From assembly GCA_000403315.2 (NCBI GenBank), contig KE159640.1:10790-74789 (forward strand): a stretch of 64,000 nt of DNA, written 5' to 3'. Position numbers and translations under genes: made by a program. Below the pieces are notes generated by a model. That model searched no databases and had not been told where the DNA came from. It saw only the letters and a list, made by a program, of their open reading frames with translations. Source of the DNA: Lachnospiraceae bacterium A2. Its GTDB lineage: Bacteria > Bacillota > Clostridia > Lachnospirales > Lachnospiraceae. Positions 16,560 through 24,937 of the stretch are shown here, in pieces; position 1 is the stretch's first letter, and each line of letters begins with the position of its first letter.

Positions 16560-16943
16560 TTGAAACTAATTATTTCAAATGTATCAGGCATACCCATCTA
16601 TGAGCAAATTAAGCAGCAGGTCAAGGCGGCGATCCTATCTGGAGAACTGAAAGAGGACGAAGCCTTACCTTCTCTCAGAACGCTGGCAAAAGATTTGAAA
16701 ATCAGCGTTCTAACGGTTACACGGGCCTACACAGAATTAGAGCAAGAGGGATTCGTCAAAAATGTTCAGGGGCGCGGCTGCTTTGTCATGGGCCGTGGCT
16801 CTGAACTGATGAGAGAGCAGCTTATTTGTAAAGTGGAAAATGGGTTGACCGATGCAATCAAGGCGGCAAGAATCGCAGATCTTCCAAACGAAGAACTGCA
16901 CCGCCTTTTAGATATTTTATTGGAGGCGAATAAAGATGACTAA
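16560..16943 (+). CDS. GntR-family repressor, YtrA type
   Basis: A 127-residue regulator. The winged helix starts GIPIYEQIKQQVKAAILSGE and includes LPSLRTLAKDLKISVLTVTR, followed by a short C-terminal helical dimerisation region, the YtrA arrangement. It starts at TTG 16560 after AAGGTGAG; the ATG just before is out of frame and closes at once. It overlaps the ABC ATPase start by 8 bases, so it is the first gene of the operon. YtrA-type repressors usually control ABC exporters induced by cell-wall antibiotics. Confidence 0.88.
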   Translation: MKLIISNVSGIPIYEQIKQQVKAAILSGELKEDEALPSLRTLAKDLKISVLTVTRAYTELEQEGFVKNVQGRGCFVMGRGSELMREQLICKVENGLTDAIKAARIADLPNEELHRLLDILLEANKDD

Positions 16944-17796
16944 CTATTTAGAGGTGAAAAACCTGTCGAAATCCTTTGACAGTTTCCAGCTTCACAATAT
17001 CAGCTTCACCTTGCCGAAAGGATATATTATGGGGCTGATCGGGCCAAACGGCTCCGGCAAGACAACCACCATCAAACTCATCCTGAATATGCTCAAGCGC
17101 AACGGCGGCGAAATCAAAATCATGGGGCTGGATAATATCGCTGACGAGCAGAAAGCAAAATCGGAACTTGGTGTTGTATTTGATACCAACTATTTCAGCG
17201 ATGATTGGCAGGTAACACAGGTAGAAAAATCTATCTCCGTTTTCTATCCCAACTGGAAGTCGGAACGGTTTGCGGAGATGCTGCGGAAGTTTCACATCGC
17301 TCCCACCAAGAAAGTGAAAGAACTCTCAAAGGGGATGCAGATGAAGTTGATGCTGGCCTGTGCGTTCTCTTACGACGCAAAGCTGCTGATCCTGGACGAA
17401 CCTACCAGTGGTCTCGATCCGGTTTCTAGAGATGAACTGCTGCAAATTCTCTCGGAGTATATTGAGGATGGAGAACACAGTGTTTTGTTCTCTACCCATA
17501 TTACCGGAGATCTGGAACGCGCTGCGGACTATATTACTTATATCAGCTATGGAGAATTGTTTTTCAGCGGCAGCAAGGATGAATTTGTCGATATGTTCCG
17601 CATTGTCAAGGGAGGAACGGAAGAACTGTCTGCTGACCTGAAAGAAAAAGCGGTTGGTGTTCGCACATTCCCTACGGGCTTTGAGGCTCTGGTCAAGGCC
17701 GAAGATACGGGTGCTTTTTCCTCTTTGAGCATTGAACCGGCAACCATTGATGAAATTGTTGTATTCACGAGCAAGAAAGGTGACGATTATGAGTAA
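16936..17796 (+). CDS. ABC transporter ATPase
   Basis: A 286-residue ATPase: Walker A GPNGSGKTT at residues 36-44, signature ELSKGMQMK, Walker B LLILDEPTSGLDP, and the switch histidine in STHI. The C-terminal 70 residues form the extra domain seen in YtrB/BcrA-like exporters. It lies between the GntR gene (8-base overlap) and its membrane partner (8-base overlap), which makes a complete small export system. Substrate unknown; a cell-envelope antibiotic is likely by analogy. Confidence 0.9.
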   Translation: MTNYLEVKNLSKSFDSFQLHNISFTLPKGYIMGLIGPNGSGKTTTIKLILNMLKRNGGEIKIMGLDNIADEQKAKSELGVVFDTNYFSDDWQVTQVEKSISVFYPNWKSERFAEMLRKFHIAPTKKVKELSKGMQMKLMLACAFSYDAKLLILDEPTSGLDPVSRDELLQILSEYIEDGEHSVLFSTHITGDLERAADYITYISYGELFFSGSKDEFVDMFRIVKGGTEELSADLKEKAVGVRTFPTGFEALVKAEDTGAFSSLSIEPATIDEIVVFTSKKGDDYE

Positions 17797-18436
17797 CACA
17801 TTGAAAGCAACAAAATTGGACTTTTCGCTGGTAAAGCCATATATCAAGGTGATTGGGTTTACCATGCTTCTTCCTATCGCTTTTGCGGCCATTAACCGTT
17901 CGATCCTGACAGGCGTTTCCTTTGCCATGTGCTTTATCGCTATGACCACAGGCTACACTTTCTCGGTAACGGAGAAAAACAGCATGGAGCGTTTGTATGG
18001 GATTTTACCAATCAAGAAAAGCGAAATGGTAACAGGACGGTATCTCTTTGTTCTTGCGCTGGGCGCGCTGGCTCTGGTGGTTTCTCTTATCACACAACCG
18101 ATTGTGCTGCGGGTAATGGGTGAAAGTGTTGGAGCATTTGATATGATTAGCGCAGCCATCGGTGGCCTGTTCCTGTTCGCCCTTTATACCGTATTTCAGA
18201 TTCCGGGCTATTACAAATATGGAGCCATCAAAGGCCGTGTGTTCATGTATATTCCCGTGGCTGGATTTTTGGCGACCTTGTTTTTCCTGCCCAAGATGCC
18301 CGCAGACAATCCCATTGTGGCTACGGTTGTAAGTTCCCCGGTACTGCTGATCGGCCTTGTGCTTGTACTCGTCGCTGTCATGTACGCTGTGTCTATCTGG
18401 TTCTCTATTCGGATTATGGAAAACAAAGAAATGTGA
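17789..18436 (+). CDS. ABC-2-type permease
   Basis: A 215-residue integral membrane protein with about six hydrophobic segments (for example IGFTMLLPIAFAA, LALVVSLITQPIV and LLIGLVLVLVAVMYAV). The ATG at 17789 overlaps the ATPase stop; the longer frame beginning at 17732 is inside the ATPase gene. It would form the channel of the exporter with the preceding ATPase. The segment TFSVTEKNSMERLYGILPI is the cytosolic loop typical of this permease group. Confidence 0.85.
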   Translation: MSNTLKATKLDFSLVKPYIKVIGFTMLLPIAFAAINRSILTGVSFAMCFIAMTTGYTFSVTEKNSMERLYGILPIKKSEMVTGRYLFVLALGALALVVSLITQPIVLRVMGESVGAFDMISAAIGGLFLFALYTVFQIPGYYKYGAIKGRVFMYIPVAGFLATLFFLPKMPADNPIVATVVSSPVLLIGLVLVLVAVMYAVSIWFSIRIMENKEM

Positions 18437-18446
18437 GGTGAGCAAT

Positions 18447-18569
18447 ATGGATTTTACAATTTTAGCGGTAGTCCTTCTGATTGGCGTTGGTATTCCTGTC
18501 CGTAACAAGCTGATCCGTAAGTATCGGGAGGAAAAAAGAAAAAAGGATGATTCTGAAAAGAGGCGTTGA
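18447..18569 (+). CDS. Small single-pass membrane protein
   Basis: A 40-residue protein: one membrane segment (TILAVVLLIGVGIPV) followed by a strongly basic, charged tail. The ATG at 18447 follows GAGGTGAG with normal spacing and lies 10 bases after the permease stop, so it is probably translated as part of the operon. It may be a small transporter subunit or regulator. No family recognised. Confidence 0.6.
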   Translation: MDFTILAVVLLIGVGIPVRNKLIRKYREEKRKKDDSEKRR

Positions 18570-18591
18570 AGCTCTTTGAACGAGGGATAAA

Positions 18592-19260
18592 ATGAAGCAA
18601 AAAATATTGATGATAGAAGATGACCCGTTGATACGAAATGAACTGGACACCCTGCTACAAAGTAACGGCTATGAAACAGCCGCGCCGGAGGATTTTGACA
18701 ATGTAATTGACCAAATCAAGGCGGAACAGCCGCACTTGATTTTGCTGGACATCAAACTGCCGGGAACCAGCGGATTTTCCCTCTGCACTCAAATTCGCAC
18801 CTTCTCCCAGGTGCCGATCATCTTTGTGACAAGCTGCAACACGGATATGGACGAACTCAACAGTATCATGCTGGGCGGCGACGCCTTTATTACGAAGCCA
18901 TACCATACGGCCATCCTGCTGGCGAAGATTGCCTCCCTGCTCAAGCGGGCGTACCCGGTCCAGCAAAGCGAGCAAATGACCTGCGGGGGTGCGGTGCTGC
19001 GCTTGGAATCCAGCAGTCTGGACTATGACGGGCAGAGTGTGGAGCTGACCAAGAACGAACTGAAAATCCTCTATTACCTGTTCAAAAATGCGGGGAAAAT
19101 TTGCGCCCGCGGAGATCTGGTAGAGTTTTTGTGGGACAACCAACTTTATGTGGATGACAACGCCTTGAGCGTCAACATCAACCGCATCCGGGAGAAATTG
19201 GCGGGCATTGGACTAACCGATTTTATTAAGACCAAGCACCGGCAAGGGTACATGATATGA
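18592..19260 (+). CDS. Response regulator, OmpR family (BceR-like)
   Basis: A 222-residue regulator. Receiver domain: acidic pocket EDDP, phosphoacceptor Asp near residue 52 in ILLDIKLPG, and conserved Lys in ITKPYH. The winged-helix output domain ends IKTKHRQGYMI. The last four bases overlap the kinase start (ATGA). With the small sensor kinase and the ABC pair downstream it forms a Bce-type peptide-antibiotic module, in which the transporter itself acts as the sensor. Confidence 0.9.
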   Translation: MKQKILMIEDDPLIRNELDTLLQSNGYETAAPEDFDNVIDQIKAEQPHLILLDIKLPGTSGFSLCTQIRTFSQVPIIFVTSCNTDMDELNSIMLGGDAFITKPYHTAILLAKIASLLKRAYPVQQSEQMTCGGAVLRLESSSLDYDGQSVELTKNELKILYYLFKNAGKICARGDLVEFLWDNQLYVDDNALSVNINRIREKLAGIGLTDFIKTKHRQGYMI

Positions 19261-20270
19261 ATAGCAGACGATATTGGAAAAACAGAATCCCGTTTTTGCT
19301 AACCAACCTGATCTGCATGGTGGCCCTCATCGTGTTCCTGCTGGTGTGCGGTAACTCCATCTCGGTGGTGCTTCTGATTCTCGTGGTGTGGGCGGTGGTT
19401 CTGCTGTCGGGACTGTTCCTCACCTACTGGAAACGGAAACAGCAGATGCAAAAACTTTTAGATATGGCTGGATGGCTGTCGGAACGCTATCTTATTTCCG
19501 AAGTGATGGAGCTGCCGGAGCAGGCAGAGGATCAGGTGTACTACCAGCTTTTGAAAATGGCCGGGAAGTCTATGCTGGAGCAGATCGGGGAGGTTCGGCG
19601 GGAGCGCCTGGAATACAAGGAGTACATTGAGCAGTGGATTCACGAGATCAAGACGCCTATCACCGCCATGAAGCTGTTATGCGAAAATCACCGGACGGAC
19701 TGGACAAAGGAACTTCTTCTGGAACTGGAAAAGACCAACCGCTTTACCGAACAGGCGCTCTACTATGCCCGCAGCGAACACACCGAGAAGGATTATTCCG
19801 TCCGGGAAATGTCCTTGTCCCAAGTGGTGCATCAGGCGATTGCGGACAACAAATACCTGCTGCTTCAGAGCGGGGTGCGGCTGGAAGTAGAGGAAATGGC
19901 GGATACGGTTTATTCCGATGAAAAATGGGTGCGGTTTATCCTGAACCAGCTGATTGCCAACGTAGTCAAGTATCGGTCCGGACAGCCGGTTCTCCGCTTT
20001 TCCACCCGCAGGCAGCAGGATCAGGTAATCCTCGTGGTGGAGGACAACGGCATCGGGATTTCTCCCGCCGACCTGCCGCGCGTCTTTGAGAAGGGGTTTA
20101 CCGGGCAGAACGGGCGCATGGTCCAGCAGTCCACGGGCATCGGCCTGTACCTGTGCAAACGGCTCTGTGACAAGCTGGGCATCGGCATTGCGGCGGAATC
20201 ATCGGGACAAGGAACCGCCATTTCCCTGGCGTTTCACATCAACTGTCTGATCCATGAAGTGCAGGGCTGA
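19257..20270 (+). CDS. Sensor histidine kinase, intramembrane-sensing BceS type
   Basis: A 337-residue kinase with two membrane segments (residues 10-28 and 34-57) joined by a very short loop, the mark of intramembrane-sensing kinases. The H-box is QWIHEIKTPITAMKLL. ATP-binding motifs are NQLIANVVKY (N box), VVEDNGIGI (G1) and GIGLYLCKRLC. It is coupled to the regulator gene. Known BceS proteins lack a sensing domain and signal through the cognate BceAB transporter, which is next in this operon. Confidence 0.9.
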   Translation: MNSRRYWKNRIPFLLTNLICMVALIVFLLVCGNSISVVLLILVVWAVVLLSGLFLTYWKRKQQMQKLLDMAGWLSERYLISEVMELPEQAEDQVYYQLLKMAGKSMLEQIGEVRRERLEYKEYIEQWIHEIKTPITAMKLLCENHRTDWTKELLLELEKTNRFTEQALYYARSEHTEKDYSVREMSLSQVVHQAIADNKYLLLQSGVRLEVEEMADTVYSDEKWVRFILNQLIANVVKYRSGQPVLRFSTRRQQDQVILVVEDNGIGISPADLPRVFEKGFTGQNGRMVQQSTGIGLYLCKRLCDKLGIGIAAESSGQGTAISLAFHINCLIHEVQG

Positions 20271-20315
20271 TTGTAGTCCTGCACTTCTTACATTTTTGTT
20301 AGAACTTTGTAAGAA
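20259..20315 (+). promoter_or_regulatory. Hairpin and candidate BceR site before the transporter genes
   Basis: GTGCAGG (20259-20265) and CCTGCAC (20278-20284) form a stem that includes the kinase stop codon and is followed by a weak T-rich stretch. TTCTTACA (20285-20292) and TGTAAGAA (20308-20315) are an 8-bp inverted repeat, a plausible response-regulator site upstream of the transporter genes. Confidence 0.5.
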
Positions 20316-20371
20316 AACTTGATACAAACGCCGTTCGCACTATTTTACAATAGAGAGCAGAGGTGATAGTT

Positions 20372-21139
20372 ATGAAAGAAGTATTGAAGCTGGAACATAT
20401 CCAGAAATATTACGGTAACGGCGGGAATGTCACAAAAGCCATTCAGGACATCAGCTTTTCCGTGGAGGAAGGGGAATTTGTGGGGATCATGGGCGCGTCC
20501 GGCTCCGGCAAGACCACCCTGCTCAACTGCATTTCCACCATTGATACCGTCAGCGCGGGACATATCTATTTAGATGGAACCGATGTGACCGAAATCAACG
20601 AAAAGCAGATTGCCCGGTTCCGCCGGGAGAACCTGGGCTTTGTGTTTCAGGATTTTAACCTGCTGGACACCCTGACCATCTCCGAAAATATCGCCCTGGC
20701 GCTGACCATCAACAAGGTCCCCGCAGGCGAGATCGATGGTCGGGTGCGGGAAATAACCAGAAAGCTGAACATCACAGATATTCTGGACAAATACCCCTAT
20801 CAGGTGTCCGGCGGCCAGAAGCAGCGGTGCGCCTGCGCCAGAGCCATCATCAACAATCCCAAGCTGATTTTGGCGGACGAACCCACCGGCGCACTGGACA
20901 GCCACTCATCCCAAATGCTACTCTCCACTATTCAGGGCATCAACGAAACCTTGGGGGCGACCATTCTTATGGTAACGCATGATGCCTTTTCCGCAAGCTA
21001 TGCAAACCGTATTCTCTTTTTACGGGACGGTGCGATTTTCACGGAAATCCGCAAAGGCAGCGATTCTCGTAGGACTTTCTTTAACAAGATTTTGGATGTC
21101 CTCACCATGATGGGAGGGGGAGTGAATGATGTACTCTAA
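20372..21139 (+). CDS. ABC transporter ATPase, BceA-like
   Basis: A 255-residue ATPase of the MacB/LolD/BceA group. Walker A is GASGSGKTT, the signature is YQVSGGQKQR, and Walker B is LILADEPTGALDS, with the H loop in VTHD. The start is ATG 20372 after AGAGGTG; a GTG at 20363 overlaps that site. It overlaps the large permease by 14 bases. With it, the protein would remove peptide antibiotics such as bacitracin or lantibiotics from their lipid targets. Confidence 0.9.
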   Translation: MKEVLKLEHIQKYYGNGGNVTKAIQDISFSVEEGEFVGIMGASGSGKTTLLNCISTIDTVSAGHIYLDGTDVTEINEKQIARFRRENLGFVFQDFNLLDTLTISENIALALTINKVPAGEIDGRVREITRKLNITDILDKYPYQVSGGQKQRCACARAIINNPKLILADEPTGALDSHSSQMLLSTIQGINETLGATILMVTHDAFSASYANRILFLRDGAIFTEIRKGSDSRRTFFNKILDVLTMMGGGVNDVL

Positions 21140-23093
21140 ACTGGCTTTTCGGAACATCCGCAGGAGCTTGCGGGATTATATCATCTACTTTGTAACGCTC
21201 ACCCTGACGGCGGCGTTGATGTACTCCTTCCTGGCGCTGGGGTTCTCCCCGGATATTCTCGCCATGACGGAGAATATGTCCATGCTCACCTCCGGTATCC
21301 TGATGCTGTCGGTGCTGGTCGCGCTGCTGTCCTCCTTTGTTGTGGGATACGCCATCCGGTTTATGCTGGGCCAACGGAAAAAGGAGTTTGCCGCCTACGA
21401 ACTGATGGGCATGGAAGTGAAAACGGTCCGAAACCTGTTTCTGGTGGAAAACAGCATCATCGGCGGAGCCGCCTTTTTGCTGGGGTCTCTGCTGGGAACC
21501 GCCATGTCAGGGTTACTGAATCAGGTAGTCCAGAATATTTTTGAAATTCCTCACCGCTATCAGGTCTTGTTCTCTCTTCGTGCGTTAGGGATGACCCTTT
21601 TCTTTTTCATCCTGATGTATGGATTTGGGATGCTGCGCGCGGCAAAGGTGATCCGGCGTAGGAAAGTGATTGACCTGCTTTATGATAATCAGAAGAATGA
21701 AGAAGCCGGGTTCCAGCCCTTGCATCGGAGCGTCCTGACCTGTCTGCTTTCCCTTGCCGCGATGGTGGCGGGAGTGATTTTGCTGGAAAAGGGATTGCAC
21801 ATTCAGACCAATGAAGCAATGCTGTATTGGGGTGGGGCCTGTCTACTGATCCTTGCGGGCGTTTATGAGTTGCACCGCAAAATCCCCATGCTGTTGTACC
21901 AACTGGCAAAACGAAACCCGCACCGGAAGTACCGGGAAGAAACGCTGTTTTTCCTGGGACAGATCGGCAGGCGCATCCAATCTTCCGGGCGGACAATGGC
22001 GGTGGTGGCGATCCTGCTGACCGTTTCCCTTGCGACCATGTTTGTGGGGATGACGATGGGTGCGGGCTATAAGGCCAACATGGAGGCGTATTACCCCTAT
22101 GACGCCGGTGTAGCCATTGACGCGCCGCTGACCAAGGACAGCATGGATTCCGTCCGTTCCTTTGTAGAGGAACGCTGCGAAGTGGAGGACAGCGTAACCT
22201 ATTACCTGTATGCGGTTCCCAATGAAACGATTGAAGCCTTGTCCTTGTCCGATTATAACCACCTGCGGGAGATTCTGGGGCTTTCCCCTGTGTCCATGAA
22301 CAACAATGAATTTCTGGTTCACTGTGATACCTGGAACTATATGGACGGCATCCGGCAGGGCTTAGAGCAGAAGCCGGAGATCACGCTGAACGGCTGGACG
22401 CTGACGCCTGCCGAAACTCCGATTTTGACAGAGCCGATGGAGCAGTATCAGATGGCCGGAACAAAGGGATATGTTCTGGTTCTACCGGATGAAGTGGCTT
22501 CCCGGCTGTCCGGGGAGAAAATCCGTCTGGTGATGAAACTTGAGGATAGCGGATACCCGGAACTGAAAAACGAACTCAAGCAATTCCTGAACAGCGGTAA
22601 ATGGCAGCCTGACATCCAGCCCGGACAGGAATTGCCGGAACGGGTGACGATGGGGGTAACAGTAAAGGCGTGGGGCGTTGCCAATTCGCTCACCGGATTC
22701 ACAACACTTTCTTTCTGCGGCCTATATCTGAGCATTATTTTTATCATTCTTTCCTGTTCAGTGCTGGCCTTTGAGCAGCTTTCCGCTATTGACCGGAACC
22801 GGAAAAATTATGCGGTGATTGACCGGCTGGGCGTATCGGGCCGCAGGCAGGCTTCCCTCGTCCGCAGGGAACTGTCCACCGTGTTCCTGATCCCGCTGTT
22901 TTTCCCTATCGTTCTTACGGTTCTGCTGATTGTGGGGACGCAGTTCTTTTTCGGGGAAGCAATTTTGCAGGAAGGACTGGTGCTGTTTTATGGTCTGGTC
23001 ACAATCCTGCTGTTCTGCGCGATATATCTGACCTATTTCGGCGCCACGATGTCCCTGTTCAAACGGGTTATTTTGCGGCCTGAAATGCACTGA
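21126..23093 (+). CDS. FtsX-type permease, BceB-like
   Basis: A 655-residue permease with ten predicted membrane segments in the BceB pattern: one, three, then a pair before a large extracellular domain of about 200 residues (roughly 320-520), and four at the end. The FtsX signature region KNYAVIDRLGVSGRRQASL is present. The long external loop is the substrate-sensing part in known Bce systems. The gene follows its ATPase and ends the operon; hairpins at 23283 lie downstream. Exact substrate unknown. Confidence 0.9.
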   Translation: MMYSKLAFRNIRRSLRDYIIYFVTLTLTAALMYSFLALGFSPDILAMTENMSMLTSGILMLSVLVALLSSFVVGYAIRFMLGQRKKEFAAYELMGMEVKTVRNLFLVENSIIGGAAFLLGSLLGTAMSGLLNQVVQNIFEIPHRYQVLFSLRALGMTLFFFILMYGFGMLRAAKVIRRRKVIDLLYDNQKNEEAGFQPLHRSVLTCLLSLAAMVAGVILLEKGLHIQTNEAMLYWGGACLLILAGVYELHRKIPMLLYQLAKRNPHRKYREETLFFLGQIGRRIQSSGRTMAVVAILLTVSLATMFVGMTMGAGYKANMEAYYPYDAGVAIDAPLTKDSMDSVRSFVEERCEVEDSVTYYLYAVPNETIEALSLSDYNHLREILGLSPVSMNNNEFLVHCDTWNYMDGIRQGLEQKPEITLNGWTLTPAETPILTEPMEQYQMAGTKGYVLVLPDEVASRLSGEKIRLVMKLEDSGYPELKNELKQFLNSGKWQPDIQPGQELPERVTMGVTVKAWGVANSLTGFTTLSFCGLYLSIIFIILSCSVLAFEQLSAIDRNRKNYAVIDRLGVSGRRQASLVRRELSTVFLIPLFFPIVLTVLLIVGTQFFFGEAILQEGLVLFYGLVTILLFCAIYLTYFGATMSLFKRVILRPEMH

Positions 23094-23656
23094 ATTTTGA
23101 ATTTCTACAAAAATGAAGCAATTCGGGCTGTTTTTCTGTCGAAAGAAGTGGGCGTTAGGACAATTCTGCAACAATTCAGTTTTAGAATAAAAAAATAATA
23201 GTATTTGGATCAACTGCCATGCGGCGGTAAAGAAAAAAAGCCGTTACATAGCAGTTGTATTCATACGCCTATTTTATTTTGTGGCGGCTCTAAATTTGAG
23301 CCGCCGCTTCTTTTTGCTCAAAGGGTAACGACGACCCTACACCTTGCAATTTAGCATGGCGGCAACAGGAGGACGCCGCCATGCACGACAAAGTTTTTCG
23401 ACATAAAACGACAATACCCGTCTTGTCAAAAAAAGCCTGAGTTTTGCCCGGATACATTATGCCCCTCCACCGGCATTATCATGGCAGTATTTCCGGCATT
23501 ATCATACTTTATTCTGCTGCGCCAATTTCCTTTTACGGGAGACTGGCGCTTTTGTTTGCTCTTTTTTAGAAAGGCATCCTGGACCTTACCATTGCCGGTC
23601 CCCACCTCCATTCGATTCACCCGTCAACCACGCCTGAATCGAAATGGAGGAAAACT
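23094..23656. other. Intergenic region with hairpins and short direct repeats
   Basis: No gene is credible here. It contains a terminator (23283-23315), a second 10-bp stem at 23354-23384 (GCATGGCGGC and GCCGCCATGC) and a 13-base direct repeat CCGGCATTATCAT at 23470-23482 and 23493-23505. The sequence CTGTTTTTCTGTCGAAA at 23128-23144 recurs at 10285-10301. The left end of the dual-recombinase element may lie here. Confidence 0.5.
23283..23315 (+). terminator. Rho-independent terminator after the Bce-like operon
   Basis: GGCGGCTC (23283-23290) and GAGCCGCC (23298-23305) form an 8-bp stem with a 7-base loop, followed by GCTTCTTTTT. Confidence 0.8.
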
Positions 23657-24127
23657 ATGGGATTTCACTATGGATACGAAAAAAGGAAGTTTGATACAGA
23701 ATGGACCCGGCTGGAACAGGAATACCGTGCAGCCGGTATGGACGATAGGCAGATCGCGGCGATGAAGGAATATGACTGGACCTGGTTTTGCAGCCAGCGG
23801 GCCTATCTAAACCGCGTACAGGCCCTTCCCGGCGAACAGTGTGAGGACGAGAGCGAGCAGTCCTGCCTGTTCCGAAAATTTGAATCCCTGTCCTGCACCT
23901 GGGACACCGGCGATGTGGATTCCCGGCGGTTTGGCTGGCTGTCCTCCCTGGAGGATGAACTGCTGTACCGGCGGCTCTGCAAATTGCCGGAGGACGATCT
24001 GGAACTGCTGACCCTGCTCATTGTGGACGGATACCGGCAGGCTGATGTCGCAAGGCTGTGGAACTGTTCCCGGAATGTCATCTATAAACGTTTGAAAAAA
24101 ATCAAAATATTTTTGAATCAAGGGTGA
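23657..24127 (+). CDS. Sigma-like HTH regulator of the dual-recombinase element
   Basis: A 156-residue protein with a C-terminal region-4-like HTH (LEDELLYRRLCKLPEDDLEL, then LLIVDGYRQADVARLWNCSR). The N-terminal part (YEKRKFDTEWTRLEQEY and a tryptophan-rich stretch) matches no sigma core region. A GGAGG site precedes the ATG. Similar short sigma-like proteins sit upstream of recombinase genes in Clostridia elements and probably regulate them. A GGGACAAG/CTTGCCCC hairpin follows at 24160-24179. Confidence 0.7.
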   Translation: MGFHYGYEKRKFDTEWTRLEQEYRAAGMDDRQIAAMKEYDWTWFCSQRAYLNRVQALPGEQCEDESEQSCLFRKFESLSCTWDTGDVDSRRFGWLSSLEDELLYRRLCKLPEDDLELLTLLIVDGYRQADVARLWNCSRNVIYKRLKKIKIFLNQG

Positions 24128-24628
24128 CAAACGGCCTTTCCCAATGCCTACACATTGAAGGGACAAGTCCTCTTGCCCCTTATTGCAGCTTGACAACTGA
24201 ATATACGGCATAACAGGTACATAACCCGTATCGAAGCGGAAAAGGCGCGCCGCCAGGACGGTTGCTTGCAGGAGGTGATGACAGACAGGCAATCCGAGCG
24301 ATCTACGTCCAGCCTTAACCCCGGAGATGGCATTCCGGGCGCGATGATGGTGCGGGGGCTTAAAGATACTTCCTCACGGCCCGCCAAAGACTTGGGGGGA
24401 ACCCTGCGGCGCGCGAGAAAAACGGCGCTGCGGAGTTATGACAGCTCTGCCGGGAGCGGCCTGTTATGTCCCCGTCGTCAGGGGGCGTGGCAAATATGAC
24501 GAACCATCCAAACAGAATTGCAGCAGCCGTACCGGACGGTATCCAGCGGCAACCGCCGCCCTTATCTTTCGATACGGCTGCTTTTTAACCATAGAGTAAA
24601 AACAATTTTTGAACGGAGGTGCGTCTTT
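24128..24628 (+). other. Long, probably structured leader before the recombinase genes
   Basis: About 500 bases without a convincing gene. A TTGACA is seen at 24191, and many GC-rich inverted segments follow (24320-24480). A 77-codon frame at 24266-24499 exists but has no family resemblance and lies in the hairpin-rich DNA. The region ends in a strong terminator-like structure at 24522-24586, directly before tnpW, which suggests attenuation control of the recombinase operon. Confidence 0.4.
24522..24586 (+). terminator. Terminator/attenuator before tnpW and recombinases
   Basis: AGCAGCCGTA (24522-24531) and TACGGCTGCT (24573-24582) form a perfect 10-bp stem enclosing a nested GCGGC/GCCGC hairpin, followed by TTTT. 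It stands 40 bases before the tnpW-like start. Confidence 0.7.
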
Positions 24629-24802
24629 ATGACCAAACAGACAACCCCGACAAGCTCCTACAAAGAGGTGCGGATCGGGAAAACCATTTATCGTGTCACC
24701 AGCTTTTTTTCGGGAGAAAAGGACCTGGGAAAGACGCTGGAACAGCTGGCAGTCAGACGCGCCATGTCGGAAGCCATTCCAGCTGCCAGCGGTTCCAAAT
24801 AA
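24629..24802 (+). CDS. tnpW: Small TnpW-like protein
   Basis: A 57-residue protein with the same plan as the other TnpW-like proteins here: a short polar start, KEVRIGKTIYRVTSFFSGEK, then a helix (LGKTLEQLAVRRAM). The ATG at 24629 follows GGAGG with good spacing. It precedes the tandem serine recombinases by 136 bases, so it is likely co-transcribed with them. Possible accessory factor in recombination; not shown. Confidence 0.7.
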   Translation: MTKQTTPTSSYKEVRIGKTIYRVTSFFSGEKDLGKTLEQLAVRRAMSEAIPAASGSK

Positions 24803-24937
24803 CAGAAAGCCTCGCGGCCTGCCGTATCATTGCGCGGCGGTGGATTCTCCGGTAAGATATTCATGCAGGGTAAAACCTGCGGAGCCATTTTGCCGCACGA
24901 GGTATGGATTCTGAGATGGTCGGGAGGTAAAAGAAAG

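Noticed and set aside
22758..23213. Minus-strand 151-codon frame
   Set aside because: Mirror of the BceB-like gene end; histidine/glutamine-rich composition typical of shadows.
24266..24499. 77-codon frame in the recombinase leader
   Set aside because: A purine-rich GGAGG lies nearby, but the protein is low in structure and the region is dense in hairpins; kept only as part of the leader entry.
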